Source of the DNA: Streptomyces prunicolor NBRC 13075 | GTDB taxonomy: Bacteria; Actinomycetota; Actinomycetes; Streptomycetales; Streptomycetaceae | Assembly (NCBI RefSeq): GCF_000367365.1 | Contig: NZ_BARF01000013.1 | Coordinates: forward strand, 1-64,000 | Length of the DNA: 64,000 nt | Direction: 5' to 3' | The notes under the pieces: model-generated | Seen by the model: the letters and a program-made list of their open reading frames with translations, nothing else | What the model was told of the DNA's origin: nothing | Database searches by the model: none | In this document: positions 15,700 to 25,019 of the stretch, one piece after another | How positions within the stretch are numbered: the first letter of the stretch is position 1 | How the letters are laid out: each line of letters opens with the position of its first letter | Program-made: the position numbers and the translations under genes

Positions 15700-16599
15700 C
15701 TACTTGAGGCTGCCCATCAGGATTCCGCTGCGCCAGTACTTCTGGAGCGCGAACATGAAGATCGCCAGCGGAATGATCGACAGCAGGGAACCGGAGAGGA
15801 CGAGTGTGTTCATGTTTCGGGCGGTCTGTGCCTGCTGCACCCAAGAGAAGAGTCCCAGGGTGACGGGGAAGGTGCGCTCGCCGTTGAGCATGAACAGGGG
15901 CAGGAAGAAGTTGTTCCAGATGTTGATGAAGTCGAGCATGAAGATCGTGACTCCACCGGTGCGCATGAGGTTCAGCGCGATCGAGAAGAAGATCCGTGTC
16001 TCGCCGGCCCCGTCGATCCGGGCAGCTTCCATCAGCTCGGTGGGCACGGAGCTGTCGGCGTAGACCTTGCCGAGGTAGACGCCGAACGGGTTGATGAAGT
16101 ACGGGATCAGCACGGCCCAGATCGTGTTCGTGAGCCCGATGTCGGAGAAGACGAGGTAGAGCGGGAACGCGAGCAGAGTGCTCGGCAGCAGCGACGCGCC
16201 GACGATGACCGCGAACAAGGCGCCCCGGCCCCGGAATCCGAACTTCGAGATGCCGTACCCGGCGGCGAGCGAGATGAAGGTGGAGCCGGCCGCGCCGACG
16301 GTGGAGTAGAGGACGGAATTGCCGATCCAGCGCCCGAACACGCCGTCGTGGTAGTTCCAGATCGCCTGGAGGTTGTCGACGAAGTGGTTGCCGGAGAACC
16401 AGAGGCCGAAGGTGGAGTACAGGTCGGTCTGGTTCTTGGTGGACGACACCAGCAGGAACCACGTGGGCGCGATCGAGTACAGCAGGAAGACGATCAGCAG
16501 TCCGGTGGTCAGGGCCATCGCACCACGGGTGGGACGTACCCCGCCGCCGGAGGCACCGGCGACCTTGCTCGGGCGGACCGCCCGGGAGGGGCTGCTCAT
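15700..16599 (-). CDS. Carbohydrate ABC transporter permease (MalG-like)
   Basis: 299 residues with six predicted membrane segments. The EAA loop ELMEAARIDGAGETRIFF is the ATPase-coupling site of binding-protein-dependent permeases. The N-terminal arm is long and Ser/Gly-rich. ATG 16599 overlaps the stop of the partner permease (ATGA). It forms the second membrane subunit of a CUT1 importer with the genes at 16596-17552 and 17605-18933. No ATPase gene is present nearby, so a shared ATPase of the MsiK type is presumed, as usual in Streptomyces. Confidence 0.92.
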   Translation of the reverse strand: MSSPSRAVRPSKVAGASGGGVRPTRGAMALTTGLLIVFLLYSIAPTWFLLVSSTKNQTDLYSTFGLWFSGNHFVDNLQAIWNYHDGVFGRWIGNSVLYSTVGAAGSTFISLAAGYGISKFGFRGRGALFAVIVGASLLPSTLLAFPLYLVFSDIGLTNTIWAVLIPYFINPFGVYLGKVYADSSVPTELMEAARIDGAGETRIFFSIALNLMRTGGVTIFMLDFINIWNNFFLPLFMLNGERTFPVTLGLFSWVQQAQTARNMNTLVLSGSLLSIIPLAIFMFALQKYWRSGILMGSLK

Positions 16600-17552
16600 G
16601 ACATCTTCCTGTTCGTGACGCGGTAGAAGACGAGGGCGAGGATGCCGGTGACCACGGCCAGGACCAGCGACTCGGCGGCCGCGTACTGGTAGTTGCCGGT
16701 CTTGAACGCCTTGTCGAAGATCTCCATCATCGGCGTGAAGTCGGTGCTGATGGACTCGGGCGCCACGTACCTCAGCAATAGTGGCTCGGCGAACAACTGC
16801 AGCCGGCCGATCAGCGAGAACATGCCGGTCAGCACCAGGATGCCGGTGATGTTGGGCACTTTGACGGACCAGGCAATCCGCCACTCGCGGGCCCCGTCGA
16901 GCCGGGCCGCCTCGTACAGCTCGCGGGGCAGCGCCTGCAGCGACGCGGAGATCAGGATCATGTTGAAACCGATGCCCTGCCAGGTCAGCAGATTGCCCAG
17001 CGACAGATAGGTGTTGAGGCCGCCGAACAACGAGAGATGCACCCCCGCACGGCCGGCGACATCGACGATCGGGCTGATCGTCGGGCTGTAGAGGAACAGC
17101 CACATCAAGGTGGACACGACACTCGGCACGACGTACGGGATGAGGAGTCCGGCCCGGAAGAGCCGCACCGCCCGCGCCGCCACCCCGTCGAGGAGCAGCG
17201 CCAGCAGCAGGGAGATCCCCAGCATGACGGCGATCTGCACGAGCCCGAAGAGCAGCGTGCGCAGCATGCTCGACCAGAAGGCGCCGTCGGACAGGATCGC
17301 CGAGTAGTTGGAGAAGCCGGTGTAGACGACCTTGGTCGGGCCGAAGCCGAGGCCGCTGCTCTTCTTCTCGTGCAGGCTCTGGCCGAAGGCGTAGGCGATC
17401 GGCAGGACATAGGTGAACAGGAAGCCCACGAGGAAGGGCAGGGCGAAAAGGACGCCCTTGTAGGCTCCCTTCCTTCCGCTCAGGCGGCGGGAGGTCCGCC
17501 GGCGGACCGGGGAGTCGGCGGCGACTCGGGGCGGTCGCGTCAGGGTGGACAC
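16596..17552 (-). CDS. Carbohydrate ABC transporter permease (MalF-like)
   Basis: 318 residues with a basic cytoplasmic N-terminus (VRRRTSRRLSGRKGA) and six membrane helices. The EAA motif is ELYEAARLDGAREWRIAW. The GTG at 17552 has GGAGACATCC just upstream. It pairs with the overlapping MalG-like gene, and the binding-protein gene ends 52 bp upstream. The substrate is probably a sugar or sugar acid, given the D-2-hydroxyacid dehydrogenase across the operator region. Confidence 0.92.
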   Translation of the reverse strand: MSTLTRPPRVAADSPVRRRTSRRLSGRKGAYKGVLFALPFLVGFLFTYVLPIAYAFGQSLHEKKSSGLGFGPTKVVYTGFSNYSAILSDGAFWSSMLRTLLFGLVQIAVMLGISLLLALLLDGVAARAVRLFRAGLLIPYVVPSVVSTLMWLFLYSPTISPIVDVAGRAGVHLSLFGGLNTYLSLGNLLTWQGIGFNMILISASLQALPRELYEAARLDGAREWRIAWSVKVPNITGILVLTGMFSLIGRLQLFAEPLLLRYVAPESISTDFTPMMEIFDKAFKTGNYQYAAAESLVLAVVTGILALVFYRVTNRKMS

Positions 17553-17604
17553 GGATGTCTCCAGGTGAGGTGCGTGCGGGTGTCGAAGCGGTGCGCGGGG
17601 CCGG

Positions 17605-18933
17605 TCAGCTGCCCGCGACGGCCTTGACGCCCTTGTTCTTCAGGTCGGCGAGGACCCAGTCCTGAAGGTGCGTCAGCATCGCCTTGACGGTGAGTTGCTT
17701 CTTCATGACCTTGCCCCACTGCTTCTGCATCTCGGAGTACATGGCGGCGTAGTCCGGGCCGTACTGCCACTGGCCGCCCACGCGCGAGGCGGCCGTGGTG
17801 ATCACGTTCGCGCTGTCCGACTTCCCGTTGAACATGTCGGTCGGGATGATCTTGTCGACGTACGGGGAGACGTCGTCGACCGCGGGGAAGAGACCGGACT
17901 TGGACGCGGGGTCGGTGAGCGCGGTCAGCGACTCCTTGCTGCTGGACAGCCAGGCCGCGAACTGTGCCGCGCGGTCCGGGTACTTGCAGCCCTTCAGTAC
18001 GGCCGTCACGTCGAAGTTGCTGGAGGTCTGCGGGTGCGCGGTGTCGAAGAGCGGGGCGTCCGCGAGCTGCCACTTGCCCTTGGACTTGGGGAAGTTGGTG
18101 TCGTAGATCGGCAACTGCCAGGTGGACGTGGTCATCAGGATGGTGCTGCCGAGGTCCCAGGTCTTGAAGACGCCCGGATCGGCGTACGAGGCGTTCGAGG
18201 CAAGGTCGTTGTCGACCAGCTCCTGGACGATGTCGCCCGCCTTCAGTGCCTCGGGCGAGGTGAAGGCGATGGCCCAGTGGTCGCCGTCCACCTTGTACCA
18301 CTGGGCGTTGGCCTGCCAGGACAGGTCGACCAGGGTGCTCGGGTCCTCGCCCGCCATGTTGAAGATCTTGACGTTCTTGTCCTTCTTCTGCACCGCCTTG
18401 CCCGCCGCGATCAGGTCGTCCCAGGTCCTGGGAGCCGAGATGCCGTACTTCTGGAACAGGTCGGCGCGGTAGGCGGTGAACAGCGGGGAGGAGCCGGTGG
18501 GGATGCCGTACGCGGCACCGCCGGGACTGACGGAGTTCCAGGCCGGGGTGGTGTAGCTCGCCTTGTACTTCGCGGCGATCTTCGTGATGTCGGTGAGCAG
18601 GCCGTCGGCGGCGAAGTTCGCCAGGTTCATCCCGTCCATCTTGGAAAGGCAGGGGGCGTCGCCGGAGGTCACCGCGGCGCGGAGCTTCTGGTAGACCGTG
18701 TCGCCGGCCGCGTTGACGAACTTGATCTGGGTCTCGGGGTGTTCCTTGTTCCAGACCTTGGTCTGGGCCTCGATCCCCTCGGTCCAGCTCCAGAACTCCA
18801 GACTCACCTTGCCCTGGGTGCCGGTCTCGGCGGCGGAGTCGGAGTCGCTGCCGCCGGAGCAGGCGGCAAGGACGAGGGACAGCGAGAGGGCGGCGGCCGC
18901 GCCGGTGACGGATCTCGTGCGGAAAGTACTCAT
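17605..18933 (-). CDS. Extracellular sugar-binding lipoprotein of ABC transporter
   Basis: 442 residues. The signal peptide ends in the lipobox LVLAACSGG, so the mature protein is lipid-anchored at the cysteine. The body is a family 1 solute-binding protein (SLEFWSWTEGIEAQTKVW, YGIPTGSSPLFTAYRADLF). ATG 18933 is preceded by GGAGGACCTG, an ideal ribosome site; longer upstream in-frame codons lack one. It is the first gene of the SBP-permease-permease(-hydrolase) operon. A LacI-type operator lies 93 bp upstream. Confidence 0.93.
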   Translation of the reverse strand: MSTFRTRSVTGAAAALSLSLVLAACSGGSDSDSAAETGTQGKVSLEFWSWTEGIEAQTKVWNKEHPETQIKFVNAAGDTVYQKLRAAVTSGDAPCLSKMDGMNLANFAADGLLTDITKIAAKYKASYTTPAWNSVSPGGAAYGIPTGSSPLFTAYRADLFQKYGISAPRTWDDLIAAGKAVQKKDKNVKIFNMAGEDPSTLVDLSWQANAQWYKVDGDHWAIAFTSPEALKAGDIVQELVDNDLASNASYADPGVFKTWDLGSTILMTTSTWQLPIYDTNFPKSKGKWQLADAPLFDTAHPQTSSNFDVTAVLKGCKYPDRAAQFAAWLSSSKESLTALTDPASKSGLFPAVDDVSPYVDKIIPTDMFNGKSDSANVITTAASRVGGQWQYGPDYAAMYSEMQKQWGKVMKKQLTVKAMLTHLQDWVLADLKNKGVKAVAGS

Positions 18934-19025
18934 CAGGTCCTCCGGGGAAGGACGGGACAGCGCTGCGATGAGGGGACGGCGCGGTCGGCTCAGGGGAGGG
19001 AAAGGGCTACGGTCCGACATGATTC

Positions 19026-19039
19026 GGTAACCGTTTACC
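19026..19039. promoter_or_regulatory. LacI-type operator GGTAACCGTTTACC
   Basis: A 14-bp near-perfect palindrome (six of seven pairs) with the central CG of LacI-family operators. It lies 93 bp upstream of the ABC binding-protein gene. Its right half CGTTTACC recurs upstream of the LacI gene at 20350-20357, suggesting one regulon. Confidence 0.6.
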
Positions 19040-19144
19040 GTGGGACCGTAGGGCTCGGAGAGGGCTGACCACAAGAGGCGGGAACGCGTGTGTTTCGCCG
19101 ATCTCTCCTACTGGCTCCTCCGTATGAGCTTTGACCTGGTTATT

Positions 19145-19244
19145 TGTCGAACCTGTCGAATCCGGCGAGCAGTTGTCGAGCTCCGGGCAGTCGACGACAG
19201 CGCGGCAGGGCCCGTTGACCTGTCGACGATTTCATCAGTAGCGT
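19145..19244 (+). promoter_or_regulatory. Promoter of the hydroxyacid dehydrogenase with TGTCGA repeats
   Basis: TTGACC (19215-19220), an 18-bp spacer and TAGCGT (19239-19244) form a plausible promoter reading to the start at 19298. TGTCGA occurs at 19145, 19154, 19174 and 19221, and AGTCGA at 19189. These five related hexamers lie in and just upstream of the promoter and look like binding sites of an unidentified regulator. Confidence 0.4.
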
Positions 19245-19297
19245 GGAATACGTTTTCTTCTTGATTCCACTCCACCTCAGGCCGAAGCGGGAGCTCC

Positions 19298-20311
19298 ATG
19301 CCCATGCCACCGTTGCCACGCGCCCTGTTCGCCATGGACCCGGTGCACCTTCCCGAACTGTTCCCGCCCCGGCTGATGGCCCGGCTCCAGGACGTGGCAC
19401 AGATCGATCCCACGCTGGTCGTACGGGACTTCACCGATCCGGAAGCGGTACGCGCGATGGCCGAGGCGGAGATCCTGATCACCGGCTGGGGCTGTCCGCA
19501 CATCGGCGCGGACGCGCTCGCCGCCGCACCCCGGTTGCGGACCGTCCTGCACGCCGCGGGCAGTGTGCGCGGTCTGCTCGGTGACGCGGTCTGGGAGCGC
19601 GGCATCGCCGTCTCCAGCGCGGTACGGGCCAACGCGCTTCCGGTCGCCGAATACACCCTCGCGGCGATCCTGTTCGCCGGGAAGGGCGCCTTCGGCCTGC
19701 GCGAACGCTTCCGGACCGAGCACGTCTACCCGGCGCCGGGAGACCACGGGCCGATCGGCAACCTCGGCCGGCGCATCGGGATCATCGGGGCGTCCAGAGT
19801 CGGCAGACGGCTCCTGGAACTGCTGCGCCCCTTCGACCTGACGGTCGCGCTCTACGACCCGTACGTGGACGATGCCGAGGCCGCCCGTCTGGGTGTCGTA
19901 CGCCTGCCGCTCGACGAGTTGATGCGCACCAGCGACATCGTCAGCCTGCACGCCCCCGACATTCCCGAGACCTACCGGATGCTCGACCGGGCGAAGCTCG
20001 CGCTGATCCCGGACGGCGGCGTGCTCATCAACACCTCGCGCGGCGCTCTCGTCGACCCTTTGGCACTCACCGACGAACTGGTCAGCGGCCGGATCGGTGC
20101 GGTGCTCGACGTCACCGAACCCGAGCCGCTGCCCGCCGACTCCCCGCTGTACCGGCTGCCGAACGTGTTCCTGACGCCGCACATCGCCGGATCGCTCGGC
20201 AATGAACTGGAGCGCCTGGGCCGTACAGTGGTCGACGAGCTGGAACGCCTCGCCGCGGGCGACGATCCCACCCACCGGGTTGTGCGCTCGGACCTCGTCA
20301 GAAGTGCCTGA
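19298..20311 (+). CDS. D-2-hydroxyacid dehydrogenase family NAD-dependent oxidoreductase
   Basis: 337 residues with the two-domain D-isomer dehydrogenase fold. The dinucleotide motif is IGIIGASRVGRRLLELL (glycines partly substituted, as often in this subgroup). DIVSLHAPDIPETYRML, LINTSRGALVD with the catalytic arginine, DVTEPEPLP with the glutamate and LTPHIAGSLGNE with the catalytic histidine follow. It reduces a 2-keto acid or oxidises a D-2-hydroxy acid. The ATG at 19298 has GGAG six bases ahead. It is divergent from the ABC operon and 112 bp upstream of the LacI gene, so probably co-regulated with them. Confidence 0.9.
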   Translation: MPMPPLPRALFAMDPVHLPELFPPRLMARLQDVAQIDPTLVVRDFTDPEAVRAMAEAEILITGWGCPHIGADALAAAPRLRTVLHAAGSVRGLLGDAVWERGIAVSSAVRANALPVAEYTLAAILFAGKGAFGLRERFRTEHVYPAPGDHGPIGNLGRRIGIIGASRVGRRLLELLRPFDLTVALYDPYVDDAEAARLGVVRLPLDELMRTSDIVSLHAPDIPETYRMLDRAKLALIPDGGVLINTSRGALVDPLALTDELVSGRIGAVLDVTEPEPLPADSPLYRLPNVFLTPHIAGSLGNELERLGRTVVDELERLAAGDDPTHRVVRSDLVRSA

Positions 20312-20344
20312 GGCCGGCCTCCCTTCGGACTGATCTCAGGACGC

Positions 20345-20357
20345 GAAAACGTTTACC
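20345..20357. promoter_or_regulatory. LacI-type operator upstream of the LacI gene
   Basis: GAAAACGTTTACC contains the palindrome AAACGTTT (20347-20354) and shares CGTTTACC with the operator at 19026-19039. It lies 67 bp before the regulator start, fitting autoregulation. Confidence 0.5.
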
Positions 20358-20423
20358 GCCGGGATGGCGGCGGTTCTCGTCGTCCCCCGCTTCAAGCGGC
20401 TTCCGATGCAGTAGCGTCGAGCT

Positions 20424-21539
20424 GTGACGGATCAGGAAACCGGAGCTCGTACGACGAGCCCTCGAACCGGGAACGGCAAGCGTCCAAGTGGTAACGCCGT
20501 TCAGGGCAAGCCCAGCACGATCCGAGACGTCGCCGCGCGGGCCGGTGTGTCCGTAGCAACCGTTTCCCGGGCCCTGGCCGGCAACTACCCGGTCTCGGAG
20601 GAGACCCGGGCCCGCGTCATGAAGGCGGTCGAGTCACTTCACTACGTCGTGAACGTCCATGCCAAGGCGCTGTCCGGCCGGGTCGCGGGCCCCGTCGCAC
20701 TGGTCATCCAGGACATCACCGGCCCGTCGCTCGCTCATGTCGCCGCCGGAGTCGAGCAGGAGGCAGCCGACCGAGGCAAGTTGAGCCTCGTCTGTGTCAC
20801 CCACGGTGACACGGATCGCGAGGACGACCTGGTGCAGCTCATGCGAGAGCAGCACGCGGCGGCAGTGGTCCTCGTGGGCGGAGCGGTTCCGGGCGAGGCC
20901 TATCACCGGCGCATGGCGCGGTACGCCATCGCCCTGGACGCCGTCGGATCCCGGCTGGTGCTGTGCGGGCGCCCGCCGCTGCCCGAGGGGCTGCCGGTCA
21001 CGGTGGTGGAGTACGACAACAAAGGGGGCGCTTTCCAGGCCGCCGACCATCTGCTCACGGCGGGCCACCGGCGCATCCTCTTCCTCGGCGGCGAGCCGCT
21101 GCAGAGCAGTTCCGAGGAGCGCCGGGCCGGCTATCGCCAAGCTCTGCGGGCCCATGACGTGCCGTATGCCGAGGAGTTGGACAGCTCGGGTCTGTACACC
21201 CGCGTCTCGGGCTATCGGCGGACCCGGGACGCCCTGCGCTCCGGACTGGACTTCACGGCGGTTTTCGCCGGCACCGACATGGTGGCCGTCGGCGTGCTCG
21301 CCGCCCTCCGCGAGGCCGGTCTGGACGTCCCCGGTGATGTGTCGCTCGTCGGATTCGACGACGTGCCCTTCGCCGGCGACCTGTCCCCGGCGCTCACCAC
21401 GGTCCGGGTGCCGTACGAGGAAGTGGGCCGTACCGCCGTACGTCTGGCACTGGGAAGCGAGGAGCGTCTCGCCGGGGACGACCACGTGGTGCTGAGCACT
21501 CAGCTGGTCATCCGTCAGTCCGTGGGCCGGATGCCGTGA
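20424..21539 (+). CDS. LacI-family transcriptional regulator
   Basis: 371 residues from a GTG start. A 29-residue hydrophilic arm precedes the helix-turn-helix STIRDVAARAGVSVATVSRA and the hinge helix HAKALSG. The remainder is a periplasmic-binding-protein-like ligand domain ending in DVSLVGFDDVPFAGDLSPALTTVRVP. It probably represses the neighbouring ABC importer and hydroxyacid dehydrogenase through the CGTTTACC operators. The ribosome site before GTG is weak. Confidence 0.92.
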   Translation: MTDQETGARTTSPRTGNGKRPSGNAVQGKPSTIRDVAARAGVSVATVSRALAGNYPVSEETRARVMKAVESLHYVVNVHAKALSGRVAGPVALVIQDITGPSLAHVAAGVEQEAADRGKLSLVCVTHGDTDREDDLVQLMREQHAAAVVLVGGAVPGEAYHRRMARYAIALDAVGSRLVLCGRPPLPEGLPVTVVEYDNKGGAFQAADHLLTAGHRRILFLGGEPLQSSSEERRAGYRQALRAHDVPYAEELDSSGLYTRVSGYRRTRDALRSGLDFTAVFAGTDMVAVGVLAALREAGLDVPGDVSLVGFDDVPFAGDLSPALTTVRVPYEEVGRTAVRLALGSEERLAGDDHVVLSTQLVIRQSVGRMP

Positions 21540-21594
21540 GTGCACGGCGCGCCGAGGGCGCATGGTCTTCAGTTCGGCGCGGGTAACGTACGGG

Positions 21595-21637
21595 CGGCCG
21601 TGACGCGGCCCCTTGGACGGGACCGGCGCCACGGCCG
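21595..21637. terminator. Possible bidirectional terminator hairpin
   Basis: CGGCCGTG (21595-21602) pairs with CACGGCCG (21630-21637), with a 27-nt loop. It lies between the convergent LacI and isomerase genes. There is no U-tract. Confidence 0.35.
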
Positions 21638-21676
21638 GCCGACGCGCATCTCAAGTCGGCCTGATGAGGCGGTCGT

Positions 21677-22543
21677 TCACACGGTGAGTTCCTTGGTGAT
21701 GCGGTCGAGCATGAACGCCGAGGACTCGCGGGCGCGTTCCTCCCAGGCGAAGACGCAGGCCGTGGCCACGCCGTCGAAGTTCAGCTCGCGCAGGGTGCCG
21801 AAGAAGGCGTCCCAGTCGACCTCACCCTGGTCGATGTCGAGGTGCTGGTGGATGCGTGCGGTGGTGCCCGGCGGGTTGAGGATGTAGCGCAGACCGCTGG
21901 ACCCCTTGTGGTTGAAGGAGTCCGCGATGTGCACGTGCTGGAGCTTGTCGCCGGCGTAGCGCATCATCGCGGCGATGTCCGCGGTCGGGTCGGAGCCCGA
22001 GAGGTGGAAGGAGTGCGGGGCGCAGTAGAGGTAGTTCACCCAGGGCTTGTTGATGGCGCGGACGAGGCCGACGGCGGGGGTGTTCTCCTCGCAGAAGTCG
22101 TCCGGGTGGGCCTCCAGGTTGAGGGCGATGCCCTCCCGCTCGAAGACCGGGAGCAGTTCCTCCAATGAGCGCCAGAAGGCGGCCTCGCTCTCGGCTGCGC
22201 GCTCGGGGCGGCCGTTGAACTCCGAGTTCATCAGCGGACATTCGAGCTCGGCGGTGATCTCGATCATCCGCTTCCAGTACCGTACGGCCGTCTGTCGCTC
22301 GGTCTCGTCGGGCGAGGACCACTTGTACAGCGGGAGCACGGAGGAGAGCTTCACCCCGTGCGTGCGCAGGGAGTTCTTCAGCTCCGCCACACGGTCGTCG
22401 TCCGCACGCGGGTGCAGGAAGAACGGCATGAAGTCGTCGCGGGGTGACAACTCGATGTAGTCGTAGCCGAGTTCGGCGACCGTGCGCACCATGTCGTCGA
22501 TGGGCAGGGCGCGGAACATGTAGGGGTCGAGGGCGATCTTCAC
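21677..22543 (-). CDS. Sugar phosphate isomerase/epimerase family TIM-barrel protein
   Basis: 288 residues from GTG 22543, which overlaps the IolG-like stop as GTGA. The fold is that of AP-endonuclease-2-like isomerases (IolE/IolI group). [39 protein letters not shown] and [10 protein letters not shown] supply metal-binding Glu/His/Asp residues. It probably acts as an inosose isomerase or dehydratase-like enzyme. It is the last gene of the inositol operon, so an IolI- or IolH-type role is likely, but I cannot separate these by eye. Confidence 0.85.
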   Translation of the reverse strand: MKIALDPYMFRALPIDDMVRTVAELGYDYIELSPRDDFMPFFLHPRADDDRVAELKNSLRTHGVKLSSVLPLYKWSSPDETERQTAVRYWKRMIEITAELECPLMNSEFNGRPERAAESEAAFWRSLEELLPVFEREGIALNLEAHPDDFCEENTPAVGLVRAINKPWVNYLYCAPHSFHLSGSDPTADIAAMMRYAGDKLQHVHIADSFNHKGSSGLRYILNPPGTTARIHQHLDIDQGEVDWDAFFGTLRELNFDGVATACVFAWEERARESSAFMLDRITKELTV

Positions 22544-23562
22544 GCGGCACCTCCGTAGAAGGCGGGACGGGGCTTGAGGTCGGTGGCGATGACGTGGCCC
22601 GATTCCAGGGCTTCGACGGTCGCGCTGGTGATGACGGTGGCCGCGTAGCCGTCCCAGGCCGAGGGGCCGGTGGGCTCGTTGCCGGCGGCGATCCCCGCGA
22701 TCCACTCGCGGAACTCCGTGTTGAAGGCGTCCGCGAAGCGGCCCACCCAGTCGGTGAGCACCTCCGTGCTGTGCTGCCCCGCGCTGCGCACGCCGACGGC
22801 GGCCGGGTCGGGCAGCCGGACGAGCCCTTCCTCACCCACCGCCTCGCACTGGATGTCGTAGCCGTACTGGCAGTTGACGAAGACCTCCAGGTCGATCCGG
22901 ACGCCCTTGGCGGTTTCGAAGAGCATGATCTGCGGGTCCTTGAGGTGGGCGAACCGCTTGCTCGTGGCGCGCGGGGTGACCACCTGGGTGGAGACGATCT
23001 CGTCGTCGAGCAGCCAGCGCAGGACGTCCACCTCGTGCACCGCCGTGTCCAGGGCCGCCATGTCGGACGTGTACGACTCGGGCACGGTCGGGTTGCGGTG
23101 GGCGCAGTGCACGATCAGCGGCTGGCCGATGCGGCCGGAGTCGATGACCTGCTTCAACTGCCGGTAGCCGGCGTCGTATCGGCGCATGAAGCCGACCTGG
23201 ACCAGGCGGCGGCCGTGTGCCGTCTCGGCCTCGATGATCCGCAGGCAGTCTTCGGCGGTCGTGGCCAGCGGCTTCTCGCAGAACACCGGCTTCCCGGCGG
23301 CTATCGCGGTCAGCACGTGCTCGGCGTGGGTCGGACCCCAGGACGTCACGAGCACGGCGTCCACGTCGTCCGCCGCGATCACGGCGGCGCCGTCGGGCAG
23401 CACCCGGGCACCGACCGGCGCCGCCGCCTCCTCGGCACGGGCGGCGTCGATGTCGGTGACCGCGGTGACGCGGGCGCCTGTGACGGTGTGGGTGAGGCGC
23501 TGGATGTGTTCCTTGCCGATCCAGCCGGCGCCGATGACTCCTACACGTACGGTCATGGTCAT
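22540..23562 (-). CDS. iolG: Gfo/Idh/MocA oxidoreductase, probable myo-inositol 2-dehydrogenase
   Basis: 340 residues. The N-terminal Rossmann motif [17 protein letters not shown] is followed by the conserved [10 protein letters not shown], where the lysine is catalytic. [18 protein letters not shown] carries the catalytic Asp and His. Inositol dehydrogenases oxidise myo-inositol to scyllo-inosose with NAD+. The neighbours (iolE, iolA, iolD, iolB, iolC) support that substrate; another Gfo/Idh specificity such as scyllo- or D-chiro-inositol is possible. The ATG at 23562 lies 17 bp after the MFS gene. Confidence 0.86.
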   Translation of the reverse strand: MTMTVRVGVIGAGWIGKEHIQRLTHTVTGARVTAVTDIDAARAEEAAAPVGARVLPDGAAVIAADDVDAVLVTSWGPTHAEHVLTAIAAGKPVFCEKPLATTAEDCLRIIEAETAHGRRLVQVGFMRRYDAGYRQLKQVIDSGRIGQPLIVHCAHRNPTVPESYTSDMAALDTAVHEVDVLRWLLDDEIVSTQVVTPRATSKRFAHLKDPQIMLFETAKGVRIDLEVFVNCQYGYDIQCEAVGEEGLVRLPDPAAVGVRSAGQHSTEVLTDWVGRFADAFNTEFREWIAGIAAGNEPTGPSAWDGYAATVITSATVEALESGHVIATDLKPRPAFYGGAA

Positions 23563-23579
23563 TCCTTATGCAGACGAGG

Positions 23580-25007
23580 TCAGGAGAAGCGCGCCCGGAG
23601 TTCGGCTTCGAGGGTTTCGAGGGTGCGGCCCTTGGTCTCGGGGACGTAGAGCTTGACGAAGGTGAACGAGAAGACGCCTGCCACCACGAAGAGGAAGAAG
23701 GTGTTGGAGACCCCGATGGCGGAGACCAGGGACGGGAAGACCAGCCCGATCGCGAAGTTGGTCAGCCACAGCACCACGGCCGCGACACCCATCCCGAAGC
23801 CGCGCATCCGCATCGGGAAGATCTCCGACAGCATCAGCCAGGTCACCGGCGAGATCGCCCCCTGCTGGAAGGCGAGGAAGGTGACCGTCATGGCGAGCAC
23901 CGCGAAGGCCCGTCCGTCGCCCGAGGGCAGCAGGAGGGAGAAGACTCCGATCAGCAACAGGGCCGCTGTCGTGCCGATCTGACCGGTCATCAGCATAGGG
24001 CGGCGGTTGACGCGGCCCAGCAGCCAGATGCCGACGAAGGTGGCGAGCACCGAGATGACGCCGTTGGCGATGTTCGCGGTCAGGGCGCTGTCGGCGGTGA
24101 AACCGGCGTCGGTGAGGATCTGGGTGCCGTAGTACATGATCGTGTTGACGCCGGTGATCTGCTGCACGATCGCGATGCCGAAGCCGACGAACATCAGCCG
24201 GCGCAGCCACGGCGTGGACTTCATGTCCTGCCAGCCGCCGAGCTTCGCCTGGTCCTCCTTGACGGCGAGCGCGGACACTTCGGCGAGTTCGGCCTCGGCC
24301 CGCTGCTGGGACCGGACCTGCTTGAGCACTTCGAGGGCTTCGGCGAAGCGGGTCTTGGAGGCCAGCCAGCGTGGGCTCTCCGGCATGACCAGCATGCCGA
24401 ACCAGAGCACGACGGCCGGGATCGTGGCGAGCACGAGCATGTAGCGCCACACTCCGCCGGACTCACCGCCCACCCGCGCGATGACCGCGTTGGAGGTGAA
24501 GGCCAGCAACTGACCGCTGACGATCATGAGTTCATTGCGGGTGACCAGTGCTCCGCGCCGCTCTGCGGGCGAGATCTCGGCCAGATAGACCGGCACGGTC
24601 ACCGAGGCGCCGCCGACCGCGAGGCCCAGCACGAAGCGGGCCACCACCATGACGGCGGTGTTCGGCGCGAGGGTGCAGCCGAGTGCGCCGACGAAGAACA
24701 CCACGGCGAGGACGAGGATCGTACGGCGCCGTCCGCGCGCGTCCGAGAACCGTCCGCCGGTGATCGCGCCCACCGCGGCGCCGAGCAGCAGCGAGCTGGT
24801 GACCATGCCCTCGGTGAAGGGGGTCAGGCCCAGGTCGTCGGTCATGTAGGGCAGGGCGCCGTTGATGACGCCGGTGTCGTAACCGAAGAGCAGTCCGCCG
24901 AAGGTGGCGATGACGGTGATGAGCCGCAGCCGCCGTGACACCGCCAGAGGGGCGTCGTCCGCGAACGCGGTGGCCGGGGATGTGGTCGTGTCGTCCCTGA
25001 CGTCCAT
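23580..25007 (-). CDS. iolT: Sugar porter family MFS transporter (probable inositol permease)
   Basis: 475 residues with 12 predicted membrane helices. Sugar-porter signatures are FGGLLFGYDTGVINGAL in helix 1, DARGRRRTI after helix 2, VPVYLAEISPAERRG after helix 4 and PESPRWL in the central loop. VPETKGRTLETLE lies near the C-terminus. It imports sugars or inositol by proton symport. ATG 25007 is preferred because GGAGG lies eight bases upstream; the alternative GTG at 25013 is too close to it. Its position inside the iol operon indicates myo-inositol as substrate. Confidence 0.88.
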   Translation of the reverse strand: MDVRDDTTTSPATAFADDAPLAVSRRLRLITVIATFGGLLFGYDTGVINGALPYMTDDLGLTPFTEGMVTSSLLLGAAVGAITGGRFSDARGRRRTILVLAVVFFVGALGCTLAPNTAVMVVARFVLGLAVGGASVTVPVYLAEISPAERRGALVTRNELMIVSGQLLAFTSNAVIARVGGESGGVWRYMLVLATIPAVVLWFGMLVMPESPRWLASKTRFAEALEVLKQVRSQQRAEAELAEVSALAVKEDQAKLGGWQDMKSTPWLRRLMFVGFGIAIVQQITGVNTIMYYGTQILTDAGFTADSALTANIANGVISVLATFVGIWLLGRVNRRPMLMTGQIGTTAALLLIGVFSLLLPSGDGRAFAVLAMTVTFLAFQQGAISPVTWLMLSEIFPMRMRGFGMGVAAVVLWLTNFAIGLVFPSLVSAIGVSNTFFLFVVAGVFSFTFVKLYVPETKGRTLETLEAELRARFS

Positions 25008-25019
25008 AGCCACCGCCTC

